From: Vanrija pseudolonga
Taxonomy: Eukaryota; Basidiomycota; Tremellomycetes; Trichosporonales; Trichosporonaceae
DNA: 64,000 nt
Direction of reading: 5' to 3'
Assembly: GCF_020906515.1 (NCBI RefSeq)
Contig: NC_085855.1
Coordinates: 1,240,001-1,304,000 of the forward strand
Part shown: in pieces, positions 40,963-53,437 of the stretch
Position numbering within the stretch: the stretch's first letter is position 1
Layout: every line of letters begins with the position of its first letter
Position numbers and translations under genes: made by a program
Notes under the pieces: model-generated
The model's input: the letters and a program-made list of their open reading frames with translations, nothing else
Told to the model about the DNA's origin: nothing
Database searches by the model: none

Positions 40963-43900
40963 ATGCTAGTCGTGGCAGCAGAGTTTCTAGCCCTCGCCGC
41001 GCTGGCGCAGGCCGCCGCCTCTGAGCCGGCCGGCCGAACGATCAACATTGTCAACGAGTGCCCGTATCCCGTGTACCCGGCGCTCAGCGAGAGCCCAGCC
41101 GCCAACGGCTTCGAGCTCGCCGCGGGCGCCACGCAGAGCGTGTCTGCGCCGGCGCAGTGGGCTGGCCGTATCTGGGCGAGGACGCACTGCGCCGACGGCA
41201 GCGACGGCTTCAAGTGCGCCACGGGCGACTGTGGCACCGGCAAGGTGACTTGGTGCGTGGCGCAGCGCGGTCGACCTGTTTCCAGCTAATGATGTTCCCC
41301 AGCGACAACGCCCAGACTCCCTCCGGCACCTCGTTCGCCCAGTTCCAGCTCGACCACAAGGACCAGGGCGAGGACCGCTACTTCGTCTCGCACGAGAACG
41401 GCAAGTCGGACAGCATACCGCCTCGACCAACCACTAACGTTCCCAGGCTTCAATGTCCCCATCTTCATCCACGCCGAGGGCTGCCCTACTACAGGATGCG
41501 ACCAGAGCGCCAACGCCCTCTGCCCCAAGGAGGCGCGCGAGGCGTTCGTCAACGGCGAGAACTTTGCCTGCTCAAACTGCAACGGCCACTTCAGCTCCTT
41601 CTGGGACGCGACCTGCCCGCAGGTCAAGAAGAGCGCCAAGGACGCCGGCTTCAAGGCCGAGCGCTGCGCCACGACCACCGCGTACACCGTCACGTTCTGC
41701 CCCAGCCACTCCAACTTCAACGGCACGACCTCGGACAAGGTCACCAAGTTTGAGGACGCCCAGGCCTCGTGCACCGGCAACGTCCTCGGCAGCCCCGAGC
41801 AGGTGACCTTCGCGGCGAACAGCTACGACGCGCTCAAGCGTAACCTCAAGCGCCGCTTCTCGTGGAGCGCGCTGATGGCGCGCCAGGACCCGGCCAAGGA
41901 CCCCGCCGCTGACCCCGGAGCCAACTCGGGCAGCGGCGGCGGTGGCGCCGCGGCCGCTGCTCCCTCCGAGTCGCCCGCTGCCGAGTCGACCTCTCCCGCC
42001 GCCGAGTCCGCTTCCCCCGTCGCTGCCTCCGCTGCGCCCTCTGCGGCCGAGACGACAGCTACCGCGGCTGGCGCCGGCGCGAACGGTGCCGACGGCCAGA
42101 AGGGTGCTGACGGCGCGAACGGAGGCGGCAGCGGCGGCGAGGGAGGCAAGGGCGGCGCCGGTGGCGGCGGCAGTGCCGACCCCGCGGCTGACCCCGGCTC
42201 CAACTCTGGCGGCGGAGGCAGCGGTGCCAACGCCGGCGGTGGCGGCAGCGGTGCTGCCCCTCCTCCCGCCGAGTCCCCGTCGCAGGCCCCTGCCGAGCCG
42301 ACCCAGGCGCCCGAGGGAGCCGACAACGGCGCTGCACCCCCCGCCGCTGAGAGCTCGAGCAAGAAGCGCAAGCCCGTCAAGACCAAGACCAAGACCGTGA
42401 CCAAGTTCAAGACCAAGACCAAGACCAAGTCCAAGACCAAGACAGTGTACAAGACCAAGACGGTGTACCGCCCGCGCCCGAAGCACACGCACACGAGCGA
42501 GGACGGCAAGGAGACGAGCTTCGCTGTCGGCGGCGCGCCCGAGGCGACGCAGGCGCCTGCCCCCAGCGAGGGCACCAACTCTGGCGGCGGCGGCAGCGGC
42601 GCCAACGCCGGTGGTGGCGGCAGCGCTGACCCCGCGGCTGACCCCGGCAGCAACTCTGGCGGTGGTGGCAGTGGTGCCGACGCTGGCACCGACGCTGGCT
42701 CTGGCTCTGACTCCGGCGCCGGTGCCGAGCCGAGCCCCTCGGCGAGCGCTGCCCCCGACGCCGCGGCCCCCTCGCCCGACGCCGCTGCCCCCTCGCCCGA
42801 CGCTGCGGCCCCCTCGCCCTCGGCGGCCCAGGACGGCCAGGACGGCAGCGCGGGCCAGGACGGCGCCGACGGCGCGAACGGCGCGGCCGGCGCTGACTCG
42901 GCGCCGCCGCCCAAGGTCTCCGACCCGGCCAAGGACCCCGCCGCTGACCCTGGAGGCGCGCCTGCGCGCCGCGACGGCCAGAAGGGCGCCGACGGGAAGA
43001 AGGGCGCGGACGGCGCGTCGGGCGGCTCGGCTGCCCCTGCTGCCGCCCCTGCGGCCGCTGACCCCGCTGCTGATCCCGGCGCCGGTGGCGGTGCCACTGC
43101 CGCGACGCAGGCGCCGCCGAGCAGCCTCGAGTCCCCGCCTGTGCGCACGACCTCTGCGCCGGCCCCGAACGGTTCGGACGGCGTCAACACGCCTGTTCCG
43201 GGCAAGGACGGCGCCAAGGGTGCTGACGGCGCCAAGGGCGCTGACGGTGCTCCCGGCAAGGACGGCGCGGCCGGCGGTGCTGGCGGTGCTGGTGGTGCTG
43301 GCGGCGCCGGTGGTGGCAGCAAGGGCCCCGACGGCAACACTAGCCACCCCGAGGACGGATACGACGACTCCGACGACGGCGCCGACCAGCCGTGCCAGGA
43401 CGAGGATGAGGCGGCCCACCCGGCGCCGACTGCTACCCCCGCCGCGGCACCGGCGCCGTCTAAGGGCGCTGATGGCGCGAAGGGCGCCGACGGTGCGCCG
43501 GGCAAGAACGGCGCCGACGCCGCGCCCGCCGCCGCTCCGGCCCCGACGCAGTCCTCCGCGCCCGCGCGCGACCCCGCCGCCGACCCCGGAACTGGCGGCG
43601 GCAGCGGCAGCGCTGGCGCGAAGGGCGCCGACGGCCAGCCTGGCAAGCCTGGGTCTGGCACCAACGGTGGTGCCGGCGGCGCTGGGGGCAAGGGTGGCGG
43701 CTCGCGTCGCTCGTTCAATTGGGGCGCGCGTGCGTGGCTTGCGCGCCAGGCGCCGAACCCCGCCGACGACCCGTCCGGCGGCGCGGTAGACACGAGCCAG
43801 GGACAGGACGGCGCGAAGGGCGCCGACGGGCCGGACGGCACGCCGATCCCGCCGCCTGTTGCGTCTGAGCCGAGCGCGTCGAGCGCCGTCGGCGAGCCTG

Positions 43901-44658
43901 TCGCGACGCAGGCGCCGCCGCCGAGCTCGCTCGAGTCGCCGCCTGCGACGACTACGCTGCCTGCCACGACTACGACGGTCGCGGCGCAGGCGCCGAACGG
44001 GTCCGACGGCGCCGACGGCGCCCCGGGCCAGGACGGCGGTAACGGTACCCCCGGCCAGGACGGCGCTGCCGGCCAGGGCGGCGGTAATGGCGGTAACGGC
44101 GGTAACGGCGGCGACGGAGTCGCGGCGTCGTCGACGACGACGACGCAGCCCGCAGTCACCCAGATCCCCTCGATCACCAGGCCCCCCGTGAGCACGTGCA
44201 CCACCACCGCCTCGGCCGAGGACGACCACCACCACGTAACCGTCACCGTGACGATCACAGTGCACGACTCGAAGCCGACGACCAAGGGCCGCAAGGCGCA
44301 GAAGGGCGCCAAGGGCAAGGACGGCAAGAAGGGTGCCGACGGCAAGGGCGGCGCGGCGGCGCCGACAGCGTCCGCTGCGCCGACGACCCAGGCCCCTACC
44401 CCTGCCGCTGACGCGCCCCAGAACGGCGCGGACGGAGCCAAGGGCGCGGACGGCGCGGACGGCGCCAACGGTGCCGATGGCGAGAACCCCCCGCCGGCCA
44501 CCAAGCCCGCCACGACGCAGGCCGCGAACGACCCCGCTGCTGACCCCGGCTCGTCGGGCGGCAGTGGCCAGAAGGGCGCCGACGGCCATCCGGGCCAGCC
44601 GGGCTCGGGAACTGGCGGCGGCGCGGGTGGCGCTGGTGGCAAGGGCGGCGGCCAGTAA
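40963..44658 (+). CDS. Secreted thaumatin-like protein with giant collagen-like tail
   Basis: Exons 40963-41252, 41303-41400 and 41447-44658 give 1199 residues. A signal peptide (LVVAAEFLALAALAQAA) is followed by a thaumatin-like domain, residues about 24-260: TINIVNECPYPVYPAL, WAGRIWARTHC, GDCGTGKVTWC, YFVSHENGFNVPIFI, CSNCNGHF, YTVTFCPSHSNF. Such domains bind or cut wall glucans. A KR/RR-rich patch follows, then over 900 residues rich in Gly, Ala, Pro and Asp. These include Gly-X-Y stretches (GADGQKGADGANG, GAKGADGAKGADGAPGKDGA), GGGGSG linkers, repeated DPAADPG, a Lys/Thr block at about 440-470 (KTKTKTKSKTKT), and Thr/Pro stretches suited to O-glycosylation. No GPI-type hydrophobic end is seen. 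The second intron is GC-AG. Likely a cell-wall or matrix protein. Confidence 0.88.
42061..44655 (+). repeat. Collagen-like and Gly-rich coding repeats
   Basis: In-frame irregular repeats of short units (GGCGCCGACGGC, AAGGGCGCTGACGG and DPAADPGS-type 24-bp blocks) make up most of this exon. The repeats also create very long open frames on the opposite strand. Confidence 0.85.
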
Positions 44659-45239
44659 TTGCCAGTGAAGCAATAGTGATACACTAGACTGTTGTAGGAC
44701 ACTGGATGATGGACACGAGTTGAGCTGCGTCTGTAGGGTGGGGGAAGGCGGTACTGATTGAGAGAGAGTCATTGAGTGTAGGTGAGAGTCGTGAGCGTCA
44801 TGTGTGGAATGAATGAGATCGCAAGTTAGACTTTGCGATTATGACGGGCCAAGTCGCTTCTGATACGACCAAGTGCCACACACACAGCTGCCACACTTCA
44901 CACACCACCACACACTCCCTGCCTCCGGTTAATACCATTTGCACCCTCCCACTCGCGCGCTTCGCGCGCTCGTGTATCTTTCTGAGTAATGGCATCGCCT
45001 ACGACTACAGCCTACGGCACTACGCGGCCACCGAATTCTACACCGTCGACCGAAAGTAAACTTCGTCATTGCGCCGCTGTTACACGGGCTGAAGAGAACC
45101 GGAAAACGGGTGCTTTGAAGCCGACGACTCGACGCGTTTACACGCAGATCTGTGGCAGAGTGTCAGAACGACGAGCTGCCTCACCTGGTCGAGGCCTGCA
45201 GACTACAGGATCCTCTGTTAGGCGAGTCGTATCAGTTGT

Positions 45240-45720
45240 CGGTCGACGCCGAGCTCGCAGTTCACGAGATCTCGACTGGCGTGCTGGTCGCTCGGGCCGT
45301 GCAGAAACAACACAACCCCGAGATCGCACCGGCGCTGCAGTGACAGCACCCGGCGATAGTGTCGGTCGCCGCCGAGCTGCGCAGAGCACACAACCTCGGC
45401 GTCGCGCCGGGACACGCAGCAACGAGAGCCCGGTGAGCGGTCGGCACGCGAGCGGTGCGGTAACACCACCTCGGCGTGGGCGGAGGACTCGGCAGCACGG
45501 GCGACGCAGCACAACGACACCCCGCGCCGGTCGGGAGATGCTTGCACGGCACCGAGCTGCGCAGGTACGCAACCTCGGTGGTCGATCGGCGCCGAGAGAT
45601 TCACGCAGGCAACGTGTCTCGGTGGTCGGGTCGGCGCCGAGGCGGCACGCAGGAGACGTGGCTCGGTGGTCGGGTCGGCATCGAGAAGCGCAGAAAACGC
45701 TACCTCGATGGGCGGGAGGG
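45240..45720. repeat. Degenerate tandem repeats, roughly 45-60 bp unit
   Basis: An imperfect unit of the form GTCGGCGCCGAG...CGCAGG...ACCTCGGTGG recurs about eight times. The clearest copies follow each other at about 45554, 45594, 45641 and 45685, spaced 40-47 bp apart. Each unit contains the palindrome CTCGGCGCCGAG or part of it. Older copies upstream are more eroded. Confidence 0.65.
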
Positions 45721-45851
45721 AGGAAGGGGGGAACGTCGCAGCGAGCTCGCAGGAACGAGATCTCGCCGGTCGGTCGCTCGGGGTGCGCGGCAACGCAATC
45801 CCCAAGACCGCACCGAGCCACACGGCAATGTGACCTCGGCGATGCCGGAGC

Positions 45852-45867
45852 GGGGGGGGGGGGGGGG
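45852..45867 (+). repeat. Run of 16 G
   Basis: A pure homopolymer next to the degenerate repeats; length-unstable in replication and sequencing. Confidence 0.9.
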
Positions 45868-47600
45868 AGTGGTCCGTCGAGTCGACAGCGGCGACTGGCC
45901 AAGCCGGAAGGGCCGGAGAGTGGTCGCGTCGGGTGTCGGGTGTGTCGAGCGGTCGGGCCTAGGTGAGTTGGACGCCGGCCGAAGAGAGGACAAGGACGAA
46001 GACGAAAGGATGGGATTCGTGGACGATTCGATCGTAACGAAGGTGGGGGGAGCGCTGGTGACAGCTGCGAGCTGGCAGCAGAGTACTGCGCTCGAGCGTA
46101 CAACCAGGCTTGCAGGCCCTAAACTATGGCGCACAAGGAAGGGAGGGACGAGTCTCGGGGGGTTTGTGACGAAGATACAAAACAGGCAGACCGAGGCATT
46201 GAGGCTATTATTCACAGGAGTAGGAGTAATATAGCGTGGTAGCACAAGGACTGGCGTATCGGCGAGCTGAGTCGTTAGCACGAGCGGTGACGCACCACGC
46301 CCACTTACATCGTAAGGGCCGTATACAACTGAAGTGAAGCAGAAGCATTGTGGCGCATGGCCTTGACTTGACTGGCGTGGGCGGGGCGAGCGACGGTGGA
46401 CAATGATGATGAGGCGGCGCAGAGTAACAACGGCCTATCTAACTATCCCGCAAGTGAGTTGACGTGTGGTACGTACTTGCTGCCCGTCGCACAGGGCGTG
46501 GGAGTGTCGTGCGTGGGGTCATGGTCGTCGTGTATGATGAAGAGGAGCTATGACATTATGAATAATGAGTGAACAACGAACCGGTCGTGTGAGGAGAGAT
46601 GAGAGAGAGAGGATTGCGAAGCAGGATGAGGAGGGAAGGTAGGGGGAGTTGGACTGGTATATATGGAGTGTGGGGCCGTGGGGGTCATGTGGCCACTTGG
46701 TTCCGGGACCCCAACGCCCAACGCCCCGAGGGGGTCACTTGACTCGCCAACTGTCGTCATGCCAGCCCACCTTGGCCACCTTTGGCCTCACGGGCGTAGA
46801 CCGGTAACAATGCCCATTGGGTGCAGGTTAGCTTCGGCATGCGTCGTGTGCACCATCTGGCATTGTGCCCAGCAATCGGTCATGAAGGGAGCCCAAATCT
46901 GTATTTAGTTGGTAATGGGGGTCTATTAACGATTGGTGGGCCTGGTGGGGCAGTAACGACGTTACGCGGCGTACGCAGCCTGGAGTGGCGACACAATAGG
47001 CTTTCGGAGGCGAAGAGCATGGGAGTCGGTGGGCGAGGTGGGTGCCGGATAACACCCACCATGGAGGGGGCCGTTTAACACTCGGAAGCTGGTGGCGGGT
47101 GGCGGCGGGGGTGTGGCGCTTGGCAGGGAGTGGGGTACGAGCTCGCGCCGGGACTGTTCCGAAGGCGTGCCGGTGTATTAGGTATGGCGTGGTGTATGTA
47201 GTCAGAGGGAGCGACGTGCATGCTCGGAGTGAGGCGTTGAGGATGAGGAGGAGTGCCCCGAGGGGGTTACTGGTGGGTCTGTCACCACACCAGCCTGGCT
47301 TCCTGCACGTTGCCTTGCTAGCCACGTCCTCTATGCTCTTCCACTTGGCCACCTGCACCAACCCGCGTGTCCTCGTACACCCTCTTGCCTGATAAGATAC
47401 CATGCGCAAGACGTCGCTCGACAGACGAGCGAGCACAACAAACACCCCATCCACAGCCCACAAGCCCATGACGTCACCCCCTTCCTGCTTCCTGAGCCAG
47501 CCGGACATGCATCTCCGCCACCCTCTGATAATGGCCACTCCACGTCATTAAAAGTGGCATTTAATCTTCTCCTTCTGTCCCTTGTCCCTCCAAAAGTTGA

Positions 47601-49060
<1,460 letters not shown>

Positions 49061-49376
49061 GCTACAACGCTACCCCGCATCGCAAAACCCCCATACCCCT
49101 ACTCCCCCTCATCCGCTACATCAACTGTTCCACCATGGCCCTACAGGTACTAGGATGGATGTGGTCGACGATTTAGATAGTGCATTGTACGATACCCTCA
49201 TGCAAGCGCGCCGGCGCCGCGCTACCGCTAGACCTGTTGCAGGAGCGGCCCCAAGGCCTGCCTGGCTGGTACAAGACTGCGTCGTCTAACATCTCTAGGA
49301 TTGATGTTTTTCTCTACGGTGGTGACGGTGTACAGCTGCTCCGTCGCGCCGTCACGTCCGTCCGCTCTAGCCCACG
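49061..49376. other. Spacer between converging genes
   Basis: Tail-to-tail spacer of 316 bp between PRMT1 and the BAG gene. Nothing recognised. Confidence 0.5.
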
Positions 49377-50209
49377 CTACGCGCCGAGACGCTTGCGATC
49401 TCCCCAAGCGTCGTCGACCTTGGTGAGCTCGCCCTGGACGCGGCGCACGCCGTCCTTGCGGGCCTGGCGGGCGTTGGTCCAGCCGCTCGGGATCTCGATG
49501 CCGTCGAGGTCGAGCAGCCCGCGAAGGAGAAACTCGGACAGGCGGGCATGCTCGACCTGGAGCTTGTCCATCGGGAGGGCGTGTTTTGGCTTGTTGGTCG
49601 CGTTCTTCGAGGTCTGGGACACGAAGGTCGCGATGGACGGCACGAGCGGGTCGACGCACCCGCCGACGAGGTTGTTGATCCAGTCGACGAGCACCTGCTC
49701 GTTGTCCGTCTCGGGCTGCTTGTTCTTCTTCTTGACGACCTGCTGGGGCGGCGGCGCAGGCTCGGGCGCCGACGGCACCTCGCCCTCCTTGCCGACCAAC
49801 ACGAGCGCCGAGCCGTCCTGGATCCCGTACGACGAGACGGTCAGCGAGGGATCCTTGAGGACCGCGCCCTTGAAGATGAGCTTGAGCTGGTTTTGTGGGA
49901 TCGACGTCTGGTGCGCCAGCGTGCCGATGAGCTGCGAGAGCGGCGTCGTCGAAGGCGAGGGGATGGGGACGTTGAACCTGTTGCAGTCAGTCAGCCATGT
50001 GTCCATCGCTTGAGCAGCGCGACCCACTTATCCCTGCCCCACTTGATGTGGACGACAATCTGCCCCGACTCGTTCTCCTGCTGCGCGCGCCGGAAGGGGT
50101 TTCTAAACGCCATACTGGGGGCTGTGGGGCGCGACGAGGGGCCGGCAGTGTCGGCGCCGTTGGCAGCGTAGGGGTGTCCGCGCGAGTTGCGGCGTGTGAC
50201 GGGCGGCAT
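49377..50209 (-). CDS. BAG-domain co-chaperone with ubiquitin-like domain
   Basis: Exons 50209-50028 and 49977-49377 give 260 residues. BAG proteins bind the Hsp70 ATPase domain and speed nucleotide release. A basic, disordered start is followed by a ubiquitin-like fold (about residues 48-135: GQIVVHIKWGRD, NQLKLIFKGAVLKDPSLTVS, GIQDGSALVLVG). A Pro/Lys linker (KKKNKQPE) comes next, then an alpha-helical BAG region (about 155-250: QVLVDWINNLVGG, LSEFLLRGLLDLDGIEIP, ARQARKDGVRRVQGELTKVD). No membrane anchor is seen, unlike yeast Snl1, so it is closer to cytosolic BAG1-type proteins. Confidence 0.82.
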
Positions 50210-51408
50210 TGTGGTGGTTGTGGTGTGAAGACGTTGGTTGGGATGTTGTTTCAGTAGTGTTGGTGATGAGTGAGTGTGCCGGTCGTTGTCGTGTGGTCAC
50301 GGGGGTGATGTGGTGTCGGTCGGTCGGTCGGTTTAGCGAGGAGGCAAGACACGACGCAGAGTTAAACACCAGAGGGGCAATTTAAGCAGGCAAGTAAACG
50401 GCGTCGTCAGCGACATGGTGCTTGCTTGGCATGGCCCGAGACGACACGTCGCGCGGGCACGCTCACGCCCCACTTACCTTTTACTGCTGCTGCTTCTGCA
50501 AGTCAAGTCTGGCGGGAAGCTCTTTTGCCGCCGGGTTGAAAGATGGGCGATGGTGAGTATGCAGTGGTGGGTTGACAACGCCAAGACGCGCAGTGCTGCT
50601 GCTCCTCCAGCAAGCTGTCTGCACCGACGCAGTGCCGGAGCCGGTGGAGTCGCTCCCTCGGCGTGGTGGGTGGGTGGGGGAGCGGAAGCAGATTACAATG
50701 AGCGATGCGACTGTGGCTTGCTTGGACAATGCCGAGGCAGTGAGTTTGCAGCAAATGCATCTGCTACCAAGGCGGGCGAGGGGTGGACAAGGGCCACGCT
50801 GACATGCCGGGGGCATGCACGACGCGGAGTCATGCGGCCGGGCGCTCGTCGACGAACAATGAGCAACCGCGGCTGCTAGAGGCCCGACAACGACGCGCTG
50901 CACGTGAGACGAGAGAGCTGCTCAAGCCATGTCTAGCCAAGGGGCCGATGATGGGCTCGGCGGGCTGACGGAGACAGTCGTGGACTGCTGTGATGAGCCT
51001 GCAAGCCTGACAACGAGAAGCTGAGCGAGCGACTGGGCACTGTTCAGCTCCGGCATGACCGGCAGCGAGCGTCGCCGCGATGGAGATGGCAGGAATGTCG
51101 GCTTTGGAGCTTGGCCAGGCCGGTCGGGTCGGACTCTGCCTGCCGGTCTTTGTCAATGAGGAGCTGTGCCTCTCGTCGAGTGTGAGGCAGTGCAACGCGT
51201 CGTCCACCTCCACGCTCCCGATAAGATGGACGCGACGGCAGCCGGCACTGCCGCTGCACCGCCACGCCACCGTCGCAACGCGACGCGACCGCCGAGCGAT
51301 CGCAAGCAAGCGGTGCGTTGATAAGATTAGTTTGGCGCGGGTTCGCTGATACTGGAATGCCATTGATGCTATGAGGGGTGGGTGTGTCTATGGTCGGTTT
51401 GGTGGTGG
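50210..51408. other. Intergenic region
   Basis: 1.2 kb. The first part is the BAG gene promoter (GGTCGGTCGGTCGG near 50319). No gene with splice support found in the rest on either strand. Confidence 0.5.
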
Positions 51409-51712
51409 TCATGCTTTGCTCGAGGTCGTCGTCGAGGTCGTCGTCGCAGCGGCGTCTGCTCGTGTCAGTTGCTGCCCTCCTGCCTCCACCGACACCCACC
51501 CTCCGGGTTCTCGATCGCGCGCAGGCCACGCGCTCGCGCTCCCTTCCAACGCTTCTCGTTCTCGCCTTTCGCGTAGTAGTACCCCACGCCAGTGAGGACG
51601 ATGAGGGCCTGGGAGAGGTGTCAGCTCAGCGCGGCGTCGTCCTGGCGATACGCACACCCCAGCCCCAGCCGACAAAGCTGGGCGTCTTGCGGGCCTTGAC
51701 GTTGACAGTCAT
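51409..51712 (-). CDS. 70-aa single-pass membrane protein, three exons, unknown
   Basis: Exons 51712-51656, 51608-51500 and 51455-51409 make a 70-residue product. Donors are GTGCGT and GTGGGT; both introns have CTGAC branch sites. The order is a basic start (MTVNVKARKTPSF), one hydrophobic helix (VGWGWGALIVLTGVGYYYA), a charged segment (KGENEKRWKGARARGLRAIE) and a Thr/Ser tail (TTTSTTTSSKA). The WGW...YYYAKGE layout looks like small mitochondrial inner-membrane subunits or assembly factors, but no family could be named. Each exon alone is too small to show as a notable open frame. The joint phases and signals are what support it. Confidence 0.72.
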
Positions 51713-53437
51713 GTGCGCTGGCTAGCTAGTGTGTGACGGGCGTAGACGCTGCTGCACTTGGTCGGGTCAGGTCGAGGAAGGAAAGTGGAGGTGAGCGAGG
51801 CTTGGCTGGCTGCTCGGCCGGCAAGGAACCAGTGAGCCAGCGGAGGTAATTTGCGTTTTACCGGAACGTCGCGAGGAATGTGTCTTGGTTGCTGGCTGAT
51901 GATCCCAGCCAGCTTGCCGCCGCAGCGACGCCTTGACGCCTCCACAGGCATCATGACATATCCAGTGCAGCGAGCGCTGCATGCATGCATTCAAGCACGC
52001 GACGCATGACGGAAGCCGCCATAAGCCATCCTTGGTCGTAGCCAACGGGTATCACTCAAACCTGTGCTCCGTCGTTGGATACCGCGTCGCGGCGATGCAT
52101 TGGCGGCGGTGCAATACAGGGCGGTGCACATTGGTTGTCGGCGGCGGCGGTTGGTAGCATAAGAGTGAGCCAGTTGAGTGATGGACGCCGCCTGGCTGTA
52201 GCTACCAGTGCGGTGCGATGCCGGCGCCTCCGCCCTCGCCGCCGCCGCCGCCTGCGCCGAGTGTTGCAGTGTTTCGTTTCGTTGTCGGGTCTGTGCGTCG
52301 TCGATGCCTGCAGTCCTCTGCTCTGGTGCCCTTGTTGATTCGTCGAGACTCGACACGACTCAGGGTCCAAAGAAAGGGCCCAACTGAGCGCTAGGCACGA
52401 CACTGGATGCTCCTCTGCTCTTGCGCCTGGCTTGTTCATTGTCCGTGGTGCCGCTCTTCCCTGAATGCCTCTGCAGCCCTTGTGCCCCTGTGCGTGTTGT
52501 TGCGATGCCTGCCTGGCCTGGTTGGGTTGGGTCGGGTTGCTTCTGCGTGCCGCCCCCCCCCCCCCTCCCCCGCCGCCCCGGCTGTTACTGCTGCCCTCCG
52601 CCCACTCGTCACTCGTCTCTCTCTCTACCAACCGGCCCAGACCCCGCCAACTCCTCCCCCCCTTCCCCCCCTGCCTTCCTTGCAGCTCCCCCCCACACAT
52701 CCGGCCGACGACCGACACAGACTGAGAGAGAGACACTGGTGCAACAGATCGCATCGATTGCAGCAACCAGGCAACTCACCTACTCCCTACTACTTCCTAC
52801 ATCTACTCGCCCCCCATAAGTCATCTCGACTTGCCCCCCCCCATCTCCCCTCCCCCCCAACACCGTCACCCACCGCGTCATCAACGCCAGCCAGCCTGCC
52901 CACGGCCCTTTCAGCCTCAGCCGCACCTTGCTCAGCAACTCACGCTCCTCGCCCCAACCCCCCCTGCCGTCACACAATCGCCGGTGACTGGCTGTGTGCC
53001 CTTTACCTTTGGCGGCTTGCACAACGACAATCCACTTGGACACTCGTGTACACATCGTTCATCAACGCGACTCTTCTACTGCACGACTTATTCACACCTC
53101 GGTGACCCACTTGCCACGCGCCGCCGCCGCTTGCAACACACCTCGCCGCCGTCCCCTCGCGCGCCTCGCCGCTCACCGTCCTCGGCACATTCCTCGCGTC
53201 TGTCAGCCCACACCACACCTTCTCTGGCCTAGTCCAGAGTCCCATCGCACAACGGATCGCTGCCGCGACCCCCCTTACCCCTCACACGCTCTCATTGAGC
53301 GTCGTGCACAATAAACAGTGGGTGGATGTCCCCTCCTCCAGCAACCAATTGTTTTTGCTCACACGCGCTTCGCCTTCCCGTAGCTGGTCGATCCTCTTAC
53401 GCTCGTGCCATCGCCCACCAAGACTGGACCTCTCACC
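51713..53437. other. Intergenic region upstream of the Crz1-like gene
   Basis: 1.7 kb between divergent genes. From about 52540 it turns into C/T-rich sequence (runs of C, CTCTCTCTC, CCCCCCTTCCCCCC), as in promoters and long leaders of strongly regulated fungal genes. Several short frames with ATG lie in the last 600 bp and could be upstream ORFs. No gene supported. Confidence 0.5.

Noticed and set aside
41572-44772. Minus-strand open frame of 1066 codons, and another of 959 codons at 41823-44702
   Set aside because: Both lie opposite the collagen-like exon and exist because the Gly/Ala/Pro repeats leave no stops in any frame. The plus-strand product has a signal peptide, thaumatin domain and splice logic; these do not.
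44989-46234. Overlapping frames of 325, 321 and 252 codons on both strands
   Set aside because: They cover the degenerate tandem repeats, are Arg-rich in every frame and lack splice or domain support.
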